This document shows, piece after piece, positions 16,677 through 25,841 of a DNA stretch of 47,359 nt. Position 1 is the stretch's first letter, and every line of letters begins with the position of its first letter. This DNA is from Oligoflexales bacterium (GTDB taxonomy: Bacteria; Bdellovibrionota_B; Oligoflexia; Oligoflexales; JAGOVF01), in NCBI GenBank assembly GCA_018060885.1, contig JAGOVF010000008.1, forward strand, positions 1 to 47,359. The letters run 5' to 3'. The translations under genes were made by a program, and so were the position numbers. The notes under the pieces were generated by a model. The model made no database searches, was not told where the DNA came from, and was given only the letters and a program-made list of their open reading frames with translations.

Positions 16677-18257
16677 TTACATCTTTTTCCATTTAGCAAT
16701 AGAATTGAAAATACTTTGGCCACGCATTTGGAAACCGGAAAGCTTATTGGTATAGGCCACATGATCTTTAAGCGACCAGAGAAAAACATAAGGTGCTTCT
16801 TCTGAAATTAGGGCATGAAGCTTTTGATTGATAATTCTCTTTTTTTCTAAATCAAAAGTCGCGCTAGATTCAGCTAACAAGCTGTCGACTTCTTGGTTTT
16901 GAAAGAGCGTGAAATTATTTCCCCATTCCACCGCCATGGAACTGTGAAAGAGGCTGGTGATATTACTGCTATCATCAAATGACCACGCGCCTAAGGCCAT
17001 ATCATAATCATGATTTGCTAGAACTTTTTCTTTCCAAACATTCCAATCCAAAAAGCTAACATTACAATCTAGCCCAACATCCTTCAAATATGACTTAATT
17101 GCTAAGACGATTTTTTTGACTGATTCACTTTCTCCGCTTACTGGTACTAAAAAACTGAGATTTATTTTCTTGCCAGTTTGGTCTTCGTAGTACCCGTCGC
17201 CATCTTTATCTTTCAAGCCCTGAGACTCTAGTTTGGCTCTTGCGGCAAGCGCATCATACTTATAGGGTTTAACATCTATGTTATATGCCCAAGAAGTTGG
17301 GGGGAATGGACCGGTGATGAGATGACCGTTATTTTGAAAAAAGGCTTCTAACATTTCTTCGCGGCTAATGGCCATATTAATCGCCTGTCTAACCTCTTTC
17401 CGAGATAAAATCGATCGCTTCGTATTCAAGGCGATAAACGAATAGCTCAGACTGTCGTAGACATGCGTCTTTAGATTTGCATCGGCTTCGATTTCAGCAA
17501 TCCTACTTGGACTTGCAGATGTAACTAAATCGATAGAATTAAACATAAGTGCTTGCGACATGATCTCTTTGTCGGTGAACATTTTTAGAACAAGATTATC
17601 AATTTTGGGTGCACTGTCGTAGTAGCGAGGATTTTTTCTAAGATAAACCTCGCCAGATTTTGTCGCTCGATCAAACTCATAAGAACCCGTACCTACTGGA
17701 TGCTGCGCGAGGGCAGAGTTTCTCAGTAATTGAGGCTTTTCTCCTAAAAGATCGGCTGGAAGGATTTTGAATGTTAGAAGACTTAGGGGATCATACATAG
17801 GCCAGTGCAGGTTTATTTTAACACCATTTGTACCTAGAATTTCTGCATTTTTAATAACTCGAAATCGCTCGGCGCTCGGAATTTGCGAATTCCTATTTAA
17901 AATCGCCTCCACAGTTGCGACAACATCTCTGGCCGAAAATTTTTTATTCTCCAGCTTACTATGCCAATAGACATCTTCGCGTAGTTCGAATTCTACTGAT
18001 AAATTGTCTTTTGTGGCCTTCCAGGATTTAGCGAGCTGAGGCATGTAAGAAGCGCCGGGACCTAGGACAATTAAAGAATCGTAGATAAGGTCCGCAAGTC
18101 GTTGAGCCGCGAGCTCATGGCTAGTGTAAGAATCGTAGCTCGAAATTTTCGCAGTCTCGCCGTAAATTAAGCGAATTTCTTCTTTTGCTATCGCCTCAAA
18201 ACAAAAAAACAAAATCATAAAAATTCCGCAAATTGAACTCATAAATCTAATATTCAT
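16677..18257 (-). CDS. Periplasmic peptide-binding protein (SBP family 5, OppA/DppA-like)
   Basis: 526 residues from the ATG at 18257, which has AGGGGG four bases upstream and overlaps the previous stop as ATGA. A signal peptide ends near AIA-KE (residue 24). The family features include YDSLIVLG, the FELREDVYWH strand, FSARDVVATVE, GTGSYEF and the C-terminal LFQNQEVDSLL. A DKDGDGYYED loop resembles the Ca-binding element seen in some members. Such proteins bind peptides or other ligands for ABC import, but no permease or ATPase gene is near. Its embedding in a lipoprotein operon suggests a non-transport sensing or envelope role. Confidence 0.88.
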   Translation of the reverse strand: MNIRFMSSICGIFMILFFCFEAIAKEEIRLIYGETAKISSYDSYTSHELAAQRLADLIYDSLIVLGPGASYMPQLAKSWKATKDNLSVEFELREDVYWHSKLENKKFSARDVVATVEAILNRNSQIPSAERFRVIKNAEILGTNGVKINLHWPMYDPLSLLTFKILPADLLGEKPQLLRNSALAQHPVGTGSYEFDRATKSGEVYLRKNPRYYDSAPKIDNLVLKMFTDKEIMSQALMFNSIDLVTSASPSRIAEIEADANLKTHVYDSLSYSFIALNTKRSILSRKEVRQAINMAISREEMLEAFFQNNGHLITGPFPPTSWAYNIDVKPYKYDALAARAKLESQGLKDKDGDGYYEDQTGKKINLSFLVPVSGESESVKKIVLAIKSYLKDVGLDCNVSFLDWNVWKEKVLANHDYDMALGAWSFDDSSNITSLFHSSMAVEWGNNFTLFQNQEVDSLLAESSATFDLEKKRIINQKLHALISEEAPYVFLWSLKDHVAYTNKLSGFQMRGQSIFNSIAKWKKM

Positions 18258-19546
18258 CTGACCCCCTGCTGTTGCAATCCTAAACCTTGATTCGTTAATG
18301 CTAAAAAAACGCGGTCCCAAGAACCCACCTGAGCCCTGAAACTAAGAACTCCAAGTTTAGAAACTTGAATATCGCGGTTCATCTTTGTCCCGGTATCTAA
18401 GAAATATCTTTTTCTTGAAACGACGTCGTAGCCAAATATCGGATTAAATCTTTCCTGCTCGCGTTTTGAGAAAATTACCTTTCGACTGTCAGGGGTCCAA
18501 GCCGGTCCGGTATTTAGATCTATAACTATATCGCTAGCAATACGCTCTGCACTCGTATAATTCATTCCTTCTGCATTTCTAGTTGCCGATACTAAATAAA
18601 GATCCCACAAAGAATCCTGATCTAAGGCTCTCCCTTTAACAGAAACAGTCTTCGTACTCCTAGAATAGAACGCAATGTATCTGCCATTCGGCGAAGGAAC
18701 GGGACGGATGCTATCATTCAAGCCAGCTGTCAAAACTCTAGGCTTAGACCAAATCTGATCTTTACGTTCGACAACTTCGATCTTTTGTCGACCACTTGGT
18801 CCTGTCGAATAAAATATACTGCGTCCATCATTACTCCATTCTGGATACATTTCCATTTCACTAGTATCACTTAAACGTTCTAATTTTTTTTCCGCTTGCC
18901 CATATAAATAGAGATCGCCATTGCCGCTACGAGAGCTTACAAAGGCAACTTCATTCTTAACCGGATTCCAACTAGCGTGAGCATCTTTTTGCGGATCTTC
19001 GGCTATCGGATATTGGTCTAGACCAATGCCGCCAATATAAATATTAAATTCGCCTTTGCCCCCATTAGACATAAATGCATAGTGCCTATTGTCGCCGGAC
19101 CATCTAAGCGAGCCATTAAATGAATGGATACGGCGCTTAAGTAAACTATCTAAATGCGCTGATCGACTTTTCGGCAGGAGCAAAATTTCTGAAGAAAAAT
19201 TCCCTTTTAAATCTTTCAAGTAAATTTTTCTATGCGTCTTAGTTACAATCTCATATCCTAGATTTACGCCGTCCTTAGACCATGCCAGATTTGCTTCATT
19301 ATAAGGCTCGTCATTAGTAGTAAGCCTCTTAACTTCTATTAGCTTCAGACCTTTACTAGCTTCTGAAACTGTTGCGTAATGTTTAGAGAATACCCCTACA
19401 CCTGGAAAATATTTAGAAAAATATTCGGGGAATATTCTATAATCCTCTGGCTGAAATTCTTTAGACGAATTGCTGCTAGACCAAGCTCCTGAGCGACAGC
19501 CAATGGAAACAAATAGAAAAAAGTATATGATAAATTTCATCTTCAT
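18254..19546 (-). CDS. TolB-like beta-propeller lipoprotein (PD40 repeats)
   Basis: 430 residues. A short signal peptide ends in a lipobox-like VSIGC. Repeated segments of the form 'SW-P-(10)-F-S-SG-DLY' are PD40/WD40-like propeller blades; examples are around ASWNPVKNEVAFVSSRSG, PEWSNDGRSIFYSTGPSG and PAWTPDSRKVIFSKREQ. TolB uses such a propeller to contact Pal and colicins; this protein has no TolB N-terminal domain, so it is not the Tol-Pal TolB. It follows the PEGA lipoprotein after 5 bases and overlaps the peptide-binding protein by 4 bases, indicating tight translational coupling. Confidence 0.8.
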   Translation of the reverse strand: MKMKFIIYFFLFVSIGCRSGAWSSSNSSKEFQPEDYRIFPEYFSKYFPGVGVFSKHYATVSEASKGLKLIEVKRLTTNDEPYNEANLAWSKDGVNLGYEIVTKTHRKIYLKDLKGNFSSEILLLPKSRSAHLDSLLKRRIHSFNGSLRWSGDNRHYAFMSNGGKGEFNIYIGGIGLDQYPIAEDPQKDAHASWNPVKNEVAFVSSRSGNGDLYLYGQAEKKLERLSDTSEMEMYPEWSNDGRSIFYSTGPSGRQKIEVVERKDQIWSKPRVLTAGLNDSIRPVPSPNGRYIAFYSRSTKTVSVKGRALDQDSLWDLYLVSATRNAEGMNYTSAERIASDIVIDLNTGPAWTPDSRKVIFSKREQERFNPIFGYDVVSRKRYFLDTGTKMNRDIQVSKLGVLSFRAQVGSWDRVFLALTNQGLGLQQQGVR

Positions 19547-19551
19547 ATTTT

Positions 19552-22491
19552 CTAAAGAGTTCCTTTTTGATTTGAAACATCCAACTGGCGAATATAGGTA
19601 ACGGCGCTCTCTTTAAAACTGATTGTCATAGCACTATTTTTTTCGTTCTTATAAGTTTCTAAATAGTCACTGTGTTGCTGCCAAGACTTTCGAGCTAATT
19701 CTTTCATCTGCTCATCTTTAGATTCGATCCAAATAAGATGCTGCGATAAAGCCTTATAATAAGAAACACTCAAGACAGCTTCTTCGTAGCGATCTTTTGA
19801 AATGAAGTGTAAATAGGGCTGCACATTTTCTAAGGTCGAGCTCGCTTTTACGAGGGTGGGAAGAGCGATCTGATCTTTATTTTCTTGAAACTTCATCGCA
19901 GCTTTTACCAAAGCAATTCCTTCATTTATATGACTACTTATATATTTTTTGTTATTAAAATTCTTAACTTCTTTATCTGCTGTGACAACACCATATGATT
20001 TAGCCGCCTCAAATGGGTTTTCTAATTTTGTAAGCAAAAGATCGCCGCGCAAATGCCATGAATTTAGATAATCAGCATGGTTTCTTTCAATTTCAGCTAA
20101 GATCTTTATAGCTTCAGAAAATTTATTTGCGCCTATTAATATTTTCGCCTCTCCTAAAATGTCTTTTTGGAGAATTAATTTGTTATTTTTTCCTAAATTA
20201 ACTTCTGATCCAGTGATTTCTATAATTCTATTAAAATCTATATAGCCCTTTGGAGCTTTGACCTTTAAATTAACGAAACTCCCTGCAACTTGAATTGTTT
20301 TATTAAGCGGCGAAGTTCCGATCTTTACATCATCCGCATAAACTTCCAAAGCCCCCGGAACTGTATCAATTACAAGCAAAGCCGTGTTTCTTTTTAGCTC
20401 AAATTCAAACCTGTTTTTCTCTACCTCATCAATCGTCTTTTCTAAGACTCCGTAACCAGGTTTCACGAACCTTAACTTGTCTTCTTTTTTTAATTTCTGT
20501 CTTAGTTGTAGCTGACCCTTCTCGTTTGTAGCTCCAAGCCAATTTTCATTTAAATAGACATTCACTTGCCCTATATATTTATTTTCTGACTTAGATCTAC
20601 TTTGATCTGACACTAAAATTTCTTGGGTTAGCTCTGCGCTAGAGCGGGATAGGGCAGATGTATTGACTCTAGGTCGAGTGACTACAAGATCTCCGACACT
20701 AATATAAGTTCTAGGTGGCAATGCAGAGTTTATAATTACATGGCTTTCATTGTCACCTACATCAAATACCTCCTCAACCGCAATCTTTACGATATCGCGC
20801 TTTTGTCCAAAAGCATCTAATTGGGTAGAGTAAATTTCCACTTCGTCTTTAGGTCGTATCCCTCTTAGAGATTTTTTTCCAATATTTATCCAAACATTGT
20901 TTGCTTCGACCCTTGTTATTGCGCCTTCAAAGGGAAAGTTTTTAATTATCTTTTCAGCAAGGTCTTTTATTCCTTTATCTATCGCCAATGAGTGGTTGGC
21001 TTCGGTTAAGACTGTTTGAGTGCTTTGCACTATTTCTCCATCTCTATTGACAAAATTGAAGCTTAATTTTTTTGGAACTGACATCTCAATAATAGGGATT
21101 ATAAGCGCATCTAGTTGATTTGCGATAGAAGAGCTCCGCCATCCTTTTTCAGATATTTGATTGATACTAATTTGAGCCTGCGCTAGCCCTTGATCGACAC
21201 GCTCTATAGGAAAATAGCTAAAAGCTTGTTTGGCAAATAAGTGGGTATTCAAGGATTCATAAACTATACTATCAAGTCTGCCTTCAAACCCTTTTAAATC
21301 GACCTGAGTCACTTCTCCTGCGGGTAAGATTGGAACAATACTTACATGGACTTTCGGAGGTGTTTTAGGAGTAAAATATCTTTCAATAAATAAGGGACCA
21401 CCAACAACCAATTCTACGTCATAAACTTTTGGCAAAAAGTCCTTAGATTCAAGACGAACCCTCAATAATTGATCTTTTTTAATTGGCAAAATACTTGTAA
21501 AAAATCCAGCGGAATTCGTCTCGCCAATAGGTTTTTCATCAATAAACACCTTCACGCCCTGAAGTGAACTAGCGTAGTCAAATCTTCGCACATAGGTCGC
21601 AACATCTAAACTTAATCCTCGCTCTAAAACAACTCTCTTTTTCCCACCTTCGCTCAGTTTTACTTGAAGCTCCTGTGTTACATATTTTTCAGCTTTTACT
21701 AAAATTTGAATTTTGCTTCCTTCGGCTTGTCGGACTTTTGCTTGGCATCTGCCATTTTGATTGGTTGTACATAAATTGTTGTCAGATAAACCTTCATCTT
21801 TCGAGATGATTTTTGCACCTGTGATCGGCCCTTTATCTGAAGAAACATAGAATGAAAATTTTACAAACTTATCTTCTACTAGCGAAGGCTTGTAATCAGG
21901 TGGCTGCACGTCAATTTTTTCATCCGCTATCACTGGTAGCGGTGCTGCTTTTACATTTTCAATTATATCGTCTTTGACTGAGGTCGCTTGAGGAGGATCT
22001 TGAATCAAATTCGATTGCAAATCTATTTTTTCAAATGTAATTGGAGCATCTTTTTGTGTGCTTTCAAATGCGATCTCCTCTTTAGATTCTGAGACGCTTT
22101 CTTGCGTATTAATAGTTGCGTCTGTTTTATCTGCAACAAATTTTTGTGATTTTGGCACCGAAAATAAAATCGCATTTATAATAATATTGCCGTTTTTTAT
22201 ATCTTCTGGATTAATCGTTTGATAATAAGGTGCAAAGTAGTGCTCAACGCTTTCTTTTTTAACCTCAATTTTTAAGGCGGATTTATTGCTGGTTTTTATC
22301 GGAATTTTGATCGTTCCCGTATCGCCAGTCTGCCCTAAGCTTTCTCCATCTAAATAAATATTAGCAGCTTCAATAGGTTCTTGTTCGCTATTCTTTACAA
22401 CAACATTTAAGTCGAATTGTTTTTGTGAAAAATAATCACAGCCAATAACACTTAAACTCGAGGCTAAGAAAAATGCTTTTACTAGTTTCAT
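19552..22491 (-). CDS. Large multidomain lipoprotein with PEGA and FlgT-like regions and C-terminal helical repeats
   Basis: 979 residues from the ATG at 22491, with GAGGG seven bases upstream. The signal peptide ends with Cys18 in SVIGC. Several carboxypeptidase-regulatory or PEGA-like beta modules occur near residues 25-100, 205-285 and 300-360. Then follows a CsgG/FlgT-like region (about 370-600), with ITRVEANNVWINIGKKSLRG resembling the FlgT C-terminal barrel. A PEGA domain lies at about 700-765, and TPR-like helices occupy the C-terminal 200 residues. PEGA and FlgT-type modules are often surface or flagellar-envelope components. The exact function is unknown. It is the largest product of the envelope operon. 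Confidence 0.75.
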   Translation of the reverse strand: MKLVKAFFLASSLSVIGCDYFSQKQFDLNVVVKNSEQEPIEAANIYLDGESLGQTGDTGTIKIPIKTSNKSALKIEVKKESVEHYFAPYYQTINPEDIKNGNIIINAILFSVPKSQKFVADKTDATINTQESVSESKEEIAFESTQKDAPITFEKIDLQSNLIQDPPQATSVKDDIIENVKAAPLPVIADEKIDVQPPDYKPSLVEDKFVKFSFYVSSDKGPITGAKIISKDEGLSDNNLCTTNQNGRCQAKVRQAEGSKIQILVKAEKYVTQELQVKLSEGGKKRVVLERGLSLDVATYVRRFDYASSLQGVKVFIDEKPIGETNSAGFFTSILPIKKDQLLRVRLESKDFLPKVYDVELVVGGPLFIERYFTPKTPPKVHVSIVPILPAGEVTQVDLKGFEGRLDSIVYESLNTHLFAKQAFSYFPIERVDQGLAQAQISINQISEKGWRSSSIANQLDALIIPIIEMSVPKKLSFNFVNRDGEIVQSTQTVLTEANHSLAIDKGIKDLAEKIIKNFPFEGAITRVEANNVWINIGKKSLRGIRPKDEVEIYSTQLDAFGQKRDIVKIAVEEVFDVGDNESHVIINSALPPRTYISVGDLVVTRPRVNTSALSRSSAELTQEILVSDQSRSKSENKYIGQVNVYLNENWLGATNEKGQLQLRQKLKKEDKLRFVKPGYGVLEKTIDEVEKNRFEFELKRNTALLVIDTVPGALEVYADDVKIGTSPLNKTIQVAGSFVNLKVKAPKGYIDFNRIIEITGSEVNLGKNNKLILQKDILGEAKILIGANKFSEAIKILAEIERNHADYLNSWHLRGDLLLTKLENPFEAAKSYGVVTADKEVKNFNNKKYISSHINEGIALVKAAMKFQENKDQIALPTLVKASSTLENVQPYLHFISKDRYEEAVLSVSYYKALSQHLIWIESKDEQMKELARKSWQQHSDYLETYKNEKNSAMTISFKESAVTYIRQLDVSNQKGTL

Positions 22492-22532
22492 TAAATAACC
22501 CTCACCATGCAACCTGAAGTGTTTTTTATCAA

Positions 22533-22985
22533 CTAAAATGCCGGAATATTTAAATAAACCGACCCTTGACTTGATTCTGAATTTTTCGTGTCTATTAAAT
22601 CATAGGTTCGTACTTGACTGGCATTAAGAGGCTCCAACGGAAAATCTAAATGAACAGATGACTTCTTTAATAGAATTCTTTCGCTTTTGACTTTGAATCC
22701 TGGAACTATCGCTTCGACCAAATATTCGCCAGAGTGCTGCACTTCGTATGAAAAAGTGCCGTTTTGGTCAACTTCAAGAAGCTTTGGTTCTATTGACTTA
22801 TTTTCTAAAGAAGTGATTAATACTTTAGCTTGTTCTTGGTCGAATTTGACACCTTTCGTTGTAATAGTGCCAGAAAATTTTTGTACACAGGATATGAGAA
22901 CAAAACCAATGTTCAAAAAGATCAAAACGATTAGTAAACTAAATTTCTTTCTACCCACATGAGTGAGTTTGTTTCTTTGATCCAT
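22533..22985 (-). CDS. Small lipoprotein with an Ig/carboxypeptidase-regulatory-like domain
   Basis: 150 residues. A basic N-terminus is followed by a hydrophobic segment ending in VLISC, a lipobox, at about residue 33. The mature part has a single beta-sandwich pattern (GTITTKGVKF, DQNGTFSYEV, GEYLVEAIVPGFK, LDFPLEPL), typical of carboxypeptidase regulatory-like domains that modify other extracytoplasmic proteins. The start codon lies 55 bases inside the preceding SH3 gene, so the two are read in different frames and probably coupled. It shares the 'modular beta domain' character of its larger PEGA neighbour. Confidence 0.65.
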   Translation of the reverse strand: MDQRNKLTHVGRKKFSLLIVLIFLNIGFVLISCVQKFSGTITTKGVKFDQEQAKVLITSLENKSIEPKLLEVDQNGTFSYEVQHSGEYLVEAIVPGFKVKSERILLKKSSVHLDFPLEPLNASQVRTYDLIDTKNSESSQGSVYLNIPAF

Positions 22986-23569
22986 ACCAAGGTTTCCTTT
23001 CCATAATTTTTAAGTCCTAAAAAAATCGCACCTTTAGGCACGTTTGTTGCTACCGGTTGCTTTTCTGGATAGCTTTTTGCTCCAGAAATATCTTTTACAG
23101 AAAACAGGACTGGTAATGCGTTAGTATTGATCATTAATTTTTCTTTACTGCTTTCTAATTCTTTAACAGCTCCGGAGTGAACCCATCCGCGCAAATTTGC
23201 GGTACTTGTTGAAGCAAATAACCAAAACCCTCGTCGTTCAAAAACAATGAGTTTCGTGTTCGGGGGAATGAATTGATTTTTCATGGCATATTCAACGCTC
23301 GGTCCATATCTTAATTCAACTTGAGTGCTTCTAGTTTCTGATAACCACACCGCTCCAGCTGGAATTATTAGCCACTTATCTTTCAAATGATTTGTGATCG
23401 TATTTATATATTTACTGGGTATTTCGGTAGTAGTTTTGACCAGGAGAGGAGCTGACTTTTCCTCTGTTGAGTTCGCGGAAGTAATTTTTTCAGAAGAAGT
23501 TGAATGAACGCAAGACCAATTTAAAAGGAAAAATAGTAAAAAAAAATGGTTTAAAAAAGAAAAACACAC
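22931..23569 (-). CDS. SH3-domain lipoprotein
   Basis: 212 residues. The signal peptide ends at Cys20 in LNWSCVHS. A bacterial SH3 domain occupies about residues 70-135, recognised from the RYGPSVEYA, NTKLIVFERRGFWLF and RGWVHSGAV elements. A second SH3-like beta unit may lie at 150-210 (VPKGAIFLGLKNYGKETLVW). Bacterial SH3 domains usually bind peptidoglycan or partner proteins in the periplasm. It is the second gene of the envelope operon, 51 bases after the membrane protein, and its end overlaps the next gene by 55 bases. Confidence 0.75.
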   Translation of the reverse strand: MCFSFLNHFFLLFFLLNWSCVHSTSSEKITSANSTEEKSAPLLVKTTTEIPSKYINTITNHLKDKWLIIPAGAVWLSETRSTQVELRYGPSVEYAMKNQFIPPNTKLIVFERRGFWLFASTSTANLRGWVHSGAVKELESSKEKLMINTNALPVLFSVKDISGAKSYPEKQPVATNVPKGAIFLGLKNYGKETLVWIKETNSLMWVERNLVY

Positions 23570-23620
23570 TTAGGACTTCCTTGTTCCAGTTTTATCTTGT
23601 TTTCAACGCTAAAAATTTGC

Positions 23621-24538
23621 CTAAAGAGGCGCTTTTACTTTTCCTGAGGAAACGACCGCAGAATCAGATTTCGCCGCATCTGAACCAGCAACTTTACCTT
23701 TGTTGTGGGTTAAGTGTGCCGCAACTGGTACTTTCAATTCAGAAATAATCTTACCCTTGATATCTAAAAAAATCTGAATCTCAACGAGCCTTGCGTCGGC
23801 TTTTACTTGTTCAAAATCAAAATTCTTTTGGCGAAACCTTTGAATAGAAAACTTAGAACCTCTTTGGCTATTAATACTTTTTGGATCGTTTATATTTGCC
23901 AATACGGATTGCGGCCTAGCCTCATAAATAAACTTATTAGAATTTAGATCTTGATATTTTGCTACAGCTCCAACATAGCCTTCTTGTTTCGAATTTGACT
24001 GATTTTTAATTGAAAACAAAACCCTAATGTTATTGCCAGCAACGACTAATTGTGGCGCTTCAATCAAAACGCTGGGCGCGACGGTCTCTGGAATATCAAC
24101 TTTTAAAGGATCTATTTCTGGCTCGGGATCTTTTACTACACTTATTTTTTCTTGCGCGACCACCACCTCTTCTAGGGGCTTAACTTCTTCAATTTTTGTT
24201 TCTTGCTCTTCAACCAGTGCCTTCGGAGCTTCATCCACAGCCGACTCAACTTCACTTTCAACTTGCGGATTATCTAGGCGATCCTCGAGAGTGAATAGTC
24301 CAGCTAAAGATTGGCCGAGTCTATTTTCGGTCGCTTCCAATTTCTTTGTGAGTTGCAGTATCCACCAACCACTCGCAAAACTCCAAACGAGCAGAAAGCT
24401 GAGAGAAAAAATTATGGCTCGTAGCGATCTAAACGAAATACTGCTTTGATACGTTTTTGAGGCGTCGATAAAGTAAATAAATCCCAGCTTTTTCCCAACC
24501 GATCCGCTTTTTTTAAACAGCTCTTTCAACATTTTCAT
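23621..24538 (-). CDS. Single-pass inner-membrane protein heading the envelope operon
   Basis: 305 residues. A basic cytoplasmic N-terminus of about 40 residues is followed by one transmembrane helix (about 41-65), a short coiled coil (KKLEATENRLGQ), a Glu/Val/Pro-rich linker (about 90-150) and a periplasmic beta domain (about 155-275) with the elements LVVAGNNIRVLFSIKNQ and ARLVEIQIFLDIKGK. The topology is typical of a bridge from the inner membrane across the periplasm. I do not recognise a family. It is the first gene of the operon, transcribed divergently from the GT9 gene. Confidence 0.68.
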   Translation of the reverse strand: MKMLKELFKKSGSVGKKLGFIYFIDASKTYQSSISFRSLRAIIFSLSFLLVWSFASGWWILQLTKKLEATENRLGQSLAGLFTLEDRLDNPQVESEVESAVDEAPKALVEEQETKIEEVKPLEEVVVAQEKISVVKDPEPEIDPLKVDIPETVAPSVLIEAPQLVVAGNNIRVLFSIKNQSNSKQEGYVGAVAKYQDLNSNKFIYEARPQSVLANINDPKSINSQRGSKFSIQRFRQKNFDFEQVKADARLVEIQIFLDIKGKIISELKVPVAAHLTHNKGKVAGSDAAKSDSAVVSSGKVKAPL

Positions 24539-24686
24539 AACGCCCTGAAATATTTGTTATATCTTCTTGAGATGTGCACTTTATAAAAGTAAAAATGACG
24601 ATGTAAATAATTTGCCTATAGGCTTATTATGCCATATCAGCGTCCAAAGGGCTAATATTTTAACCTTTAATAGATATGACAGATTC

Positions 24687-25832
24687 ATGCAAAAATTCGA
24701 AAAAAAAATAATTAATATATGTATTTATCGATCTAGCAGTATCGGAGACATGGTCTTGGCAAGCTCCTGTTTACAGCTTCTTATTCCTTTCGGAGAAGCT
24801 GTAAATGTCACCTGGCTTGGGGGTGAACCTGCGTTGGGTTTCATGCAAAGAGCCTTTCCTAAAGTTAGGTTCTTAGATATTAAGTCCACACCAAACAACT
24901 ATACCAACCTAAAAGCGTTCTCTATTGCCTTAGCGAATATCGACCTTTTTATTAATTTACAAAATAATTTAAAGTCAAGAATTGTCGCATTATTGTGCAA
25001 ATTATCTTGCAAGTGCCACGTAGTATCCATGAATAAAAAGCAAGGTCTACGAATCTGGCTGATTTTACGAGCGCTTTTTCTTGGGCGAAGAGTTAAATAT
25101 AGAAATCTAGGCGCTCGCCAACAATTTTATCAATTTAAATTAATGGCTCAATGCCTTTTCGAGCAAATAAAAAAACTCAATCCAACTGATAACACTTTAG
25201 CATCTATCATCAATAAGCTTGAGATCGAAAGTTGCAGACCATATTTTTCTTTAGACTATAAACCAGAAAAAACAAACGCCTTCGAAAAACTGCCCGAAAA
25301 ATTCTTTGCGATTGCTCCAGGCGCGTCTTATTTAGCAAAGCGTTGCCCAGAAGAAATATTTATCGAAATTCTAATTAAATTATCTCACCTTGATCAGAGA
25401 TTAGCTGTGGTGTTTTTAGGAGACAAAAATGACTTTAATATCGCGGAGAGGATAATATTAGGATGCAAAAAGTATTTAGATTGTTCTTTTTTTCAGAATC
25501 TATGTGGAGAACTCAGTCTAAGCGATACTGCCTTAGTTCTTAAAAAGTCTAGAGCGTTGCTTGCGAACGATTCATCTCTAAACCACATAGCAGAAGCTGT
25601 ACATACGCCCGTAGCCGCAGTTTTCGGGGCAACCAGCGAAGATTTTGGCTTTAGAACCTGGAGCGATAGTAGCCAGACTTTTTCTGCAAATTTGGGCTGC
25701 CGCCCCTGCTCAAAACATGGGAAAAAGGTTTGTCGATATAATGACATGAAGTGTTATCATGCGATTGATAAAAATCAAATCGTCGCCTTTTTAGAAACAA
25801 AATTTAGTCCAATAAAAGAGAAAGATAAGTAA
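24687..25832 (+). CDS. Glycosyltransferase family 9, heptosyltransferase-like
   Basis: 381 residues from the ATG at 24687; an in-frame reading extends back to 24567 but would run across the upstream promoter region. The N-terminal YRSSSIGDMVLASSCLQLL motif and the C-terminal ANDSSLNHIAEAVHTPVAAVFG donor-binding region are diagnostic of GT9 (WaaC/WaaF/WaaQ-type) enzymes. The C-terminal Cys cluster (CRPC, C, C) is shared with many of them. It transfers heptose, or a related sugar, to the LPS core at the inner membrane. It is followed 9 bases later by waaA, which fits a core-assembly operon. The exact acceptor position is not resolvable. Confidence 0.85.
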   Translation: MQKFEKKIINICIYRSSSIGDMVLASSCLQLLIPFGEAVNVTWLGGEPALGFMQRAFPKVRFLDIKSTPNNYTNLKAFSIALANIDLFINLQNNLKSRIVALLCKLSCKCHVVSMNKKQGLRIWLILRALFLGRRVKYRNLGARQQFYQFKLMAQCLFEQIKKLNPTDNTLASIINKLEIESCRPYFSLDYKPEKTNAFEKLPEKFFAIAPGASYLAKRCPEEIFIEILIKLSHLDQRLAVVFLGDKNDFNIAERIILGCKKYLDCSFFQNLCGELSLSDTALVLKKSRALLANDSSLNHIAEAVHTPVAAVFGATSEDFGFRTWSDSSQTFSANLGCRPCSKHGKKVCRYNDMKCYHAIDKNQIVAFLETKFSPIKEKDK

Positions 25833-25841
25833 CAAAAACTA

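Noticed and set aside
18254..19546. TolB of the Tol-Pal system
   Set aside because: Only propeller repeats are present, the TolB N-terminal domain is missing, and no tolQRA or pal genes are near.
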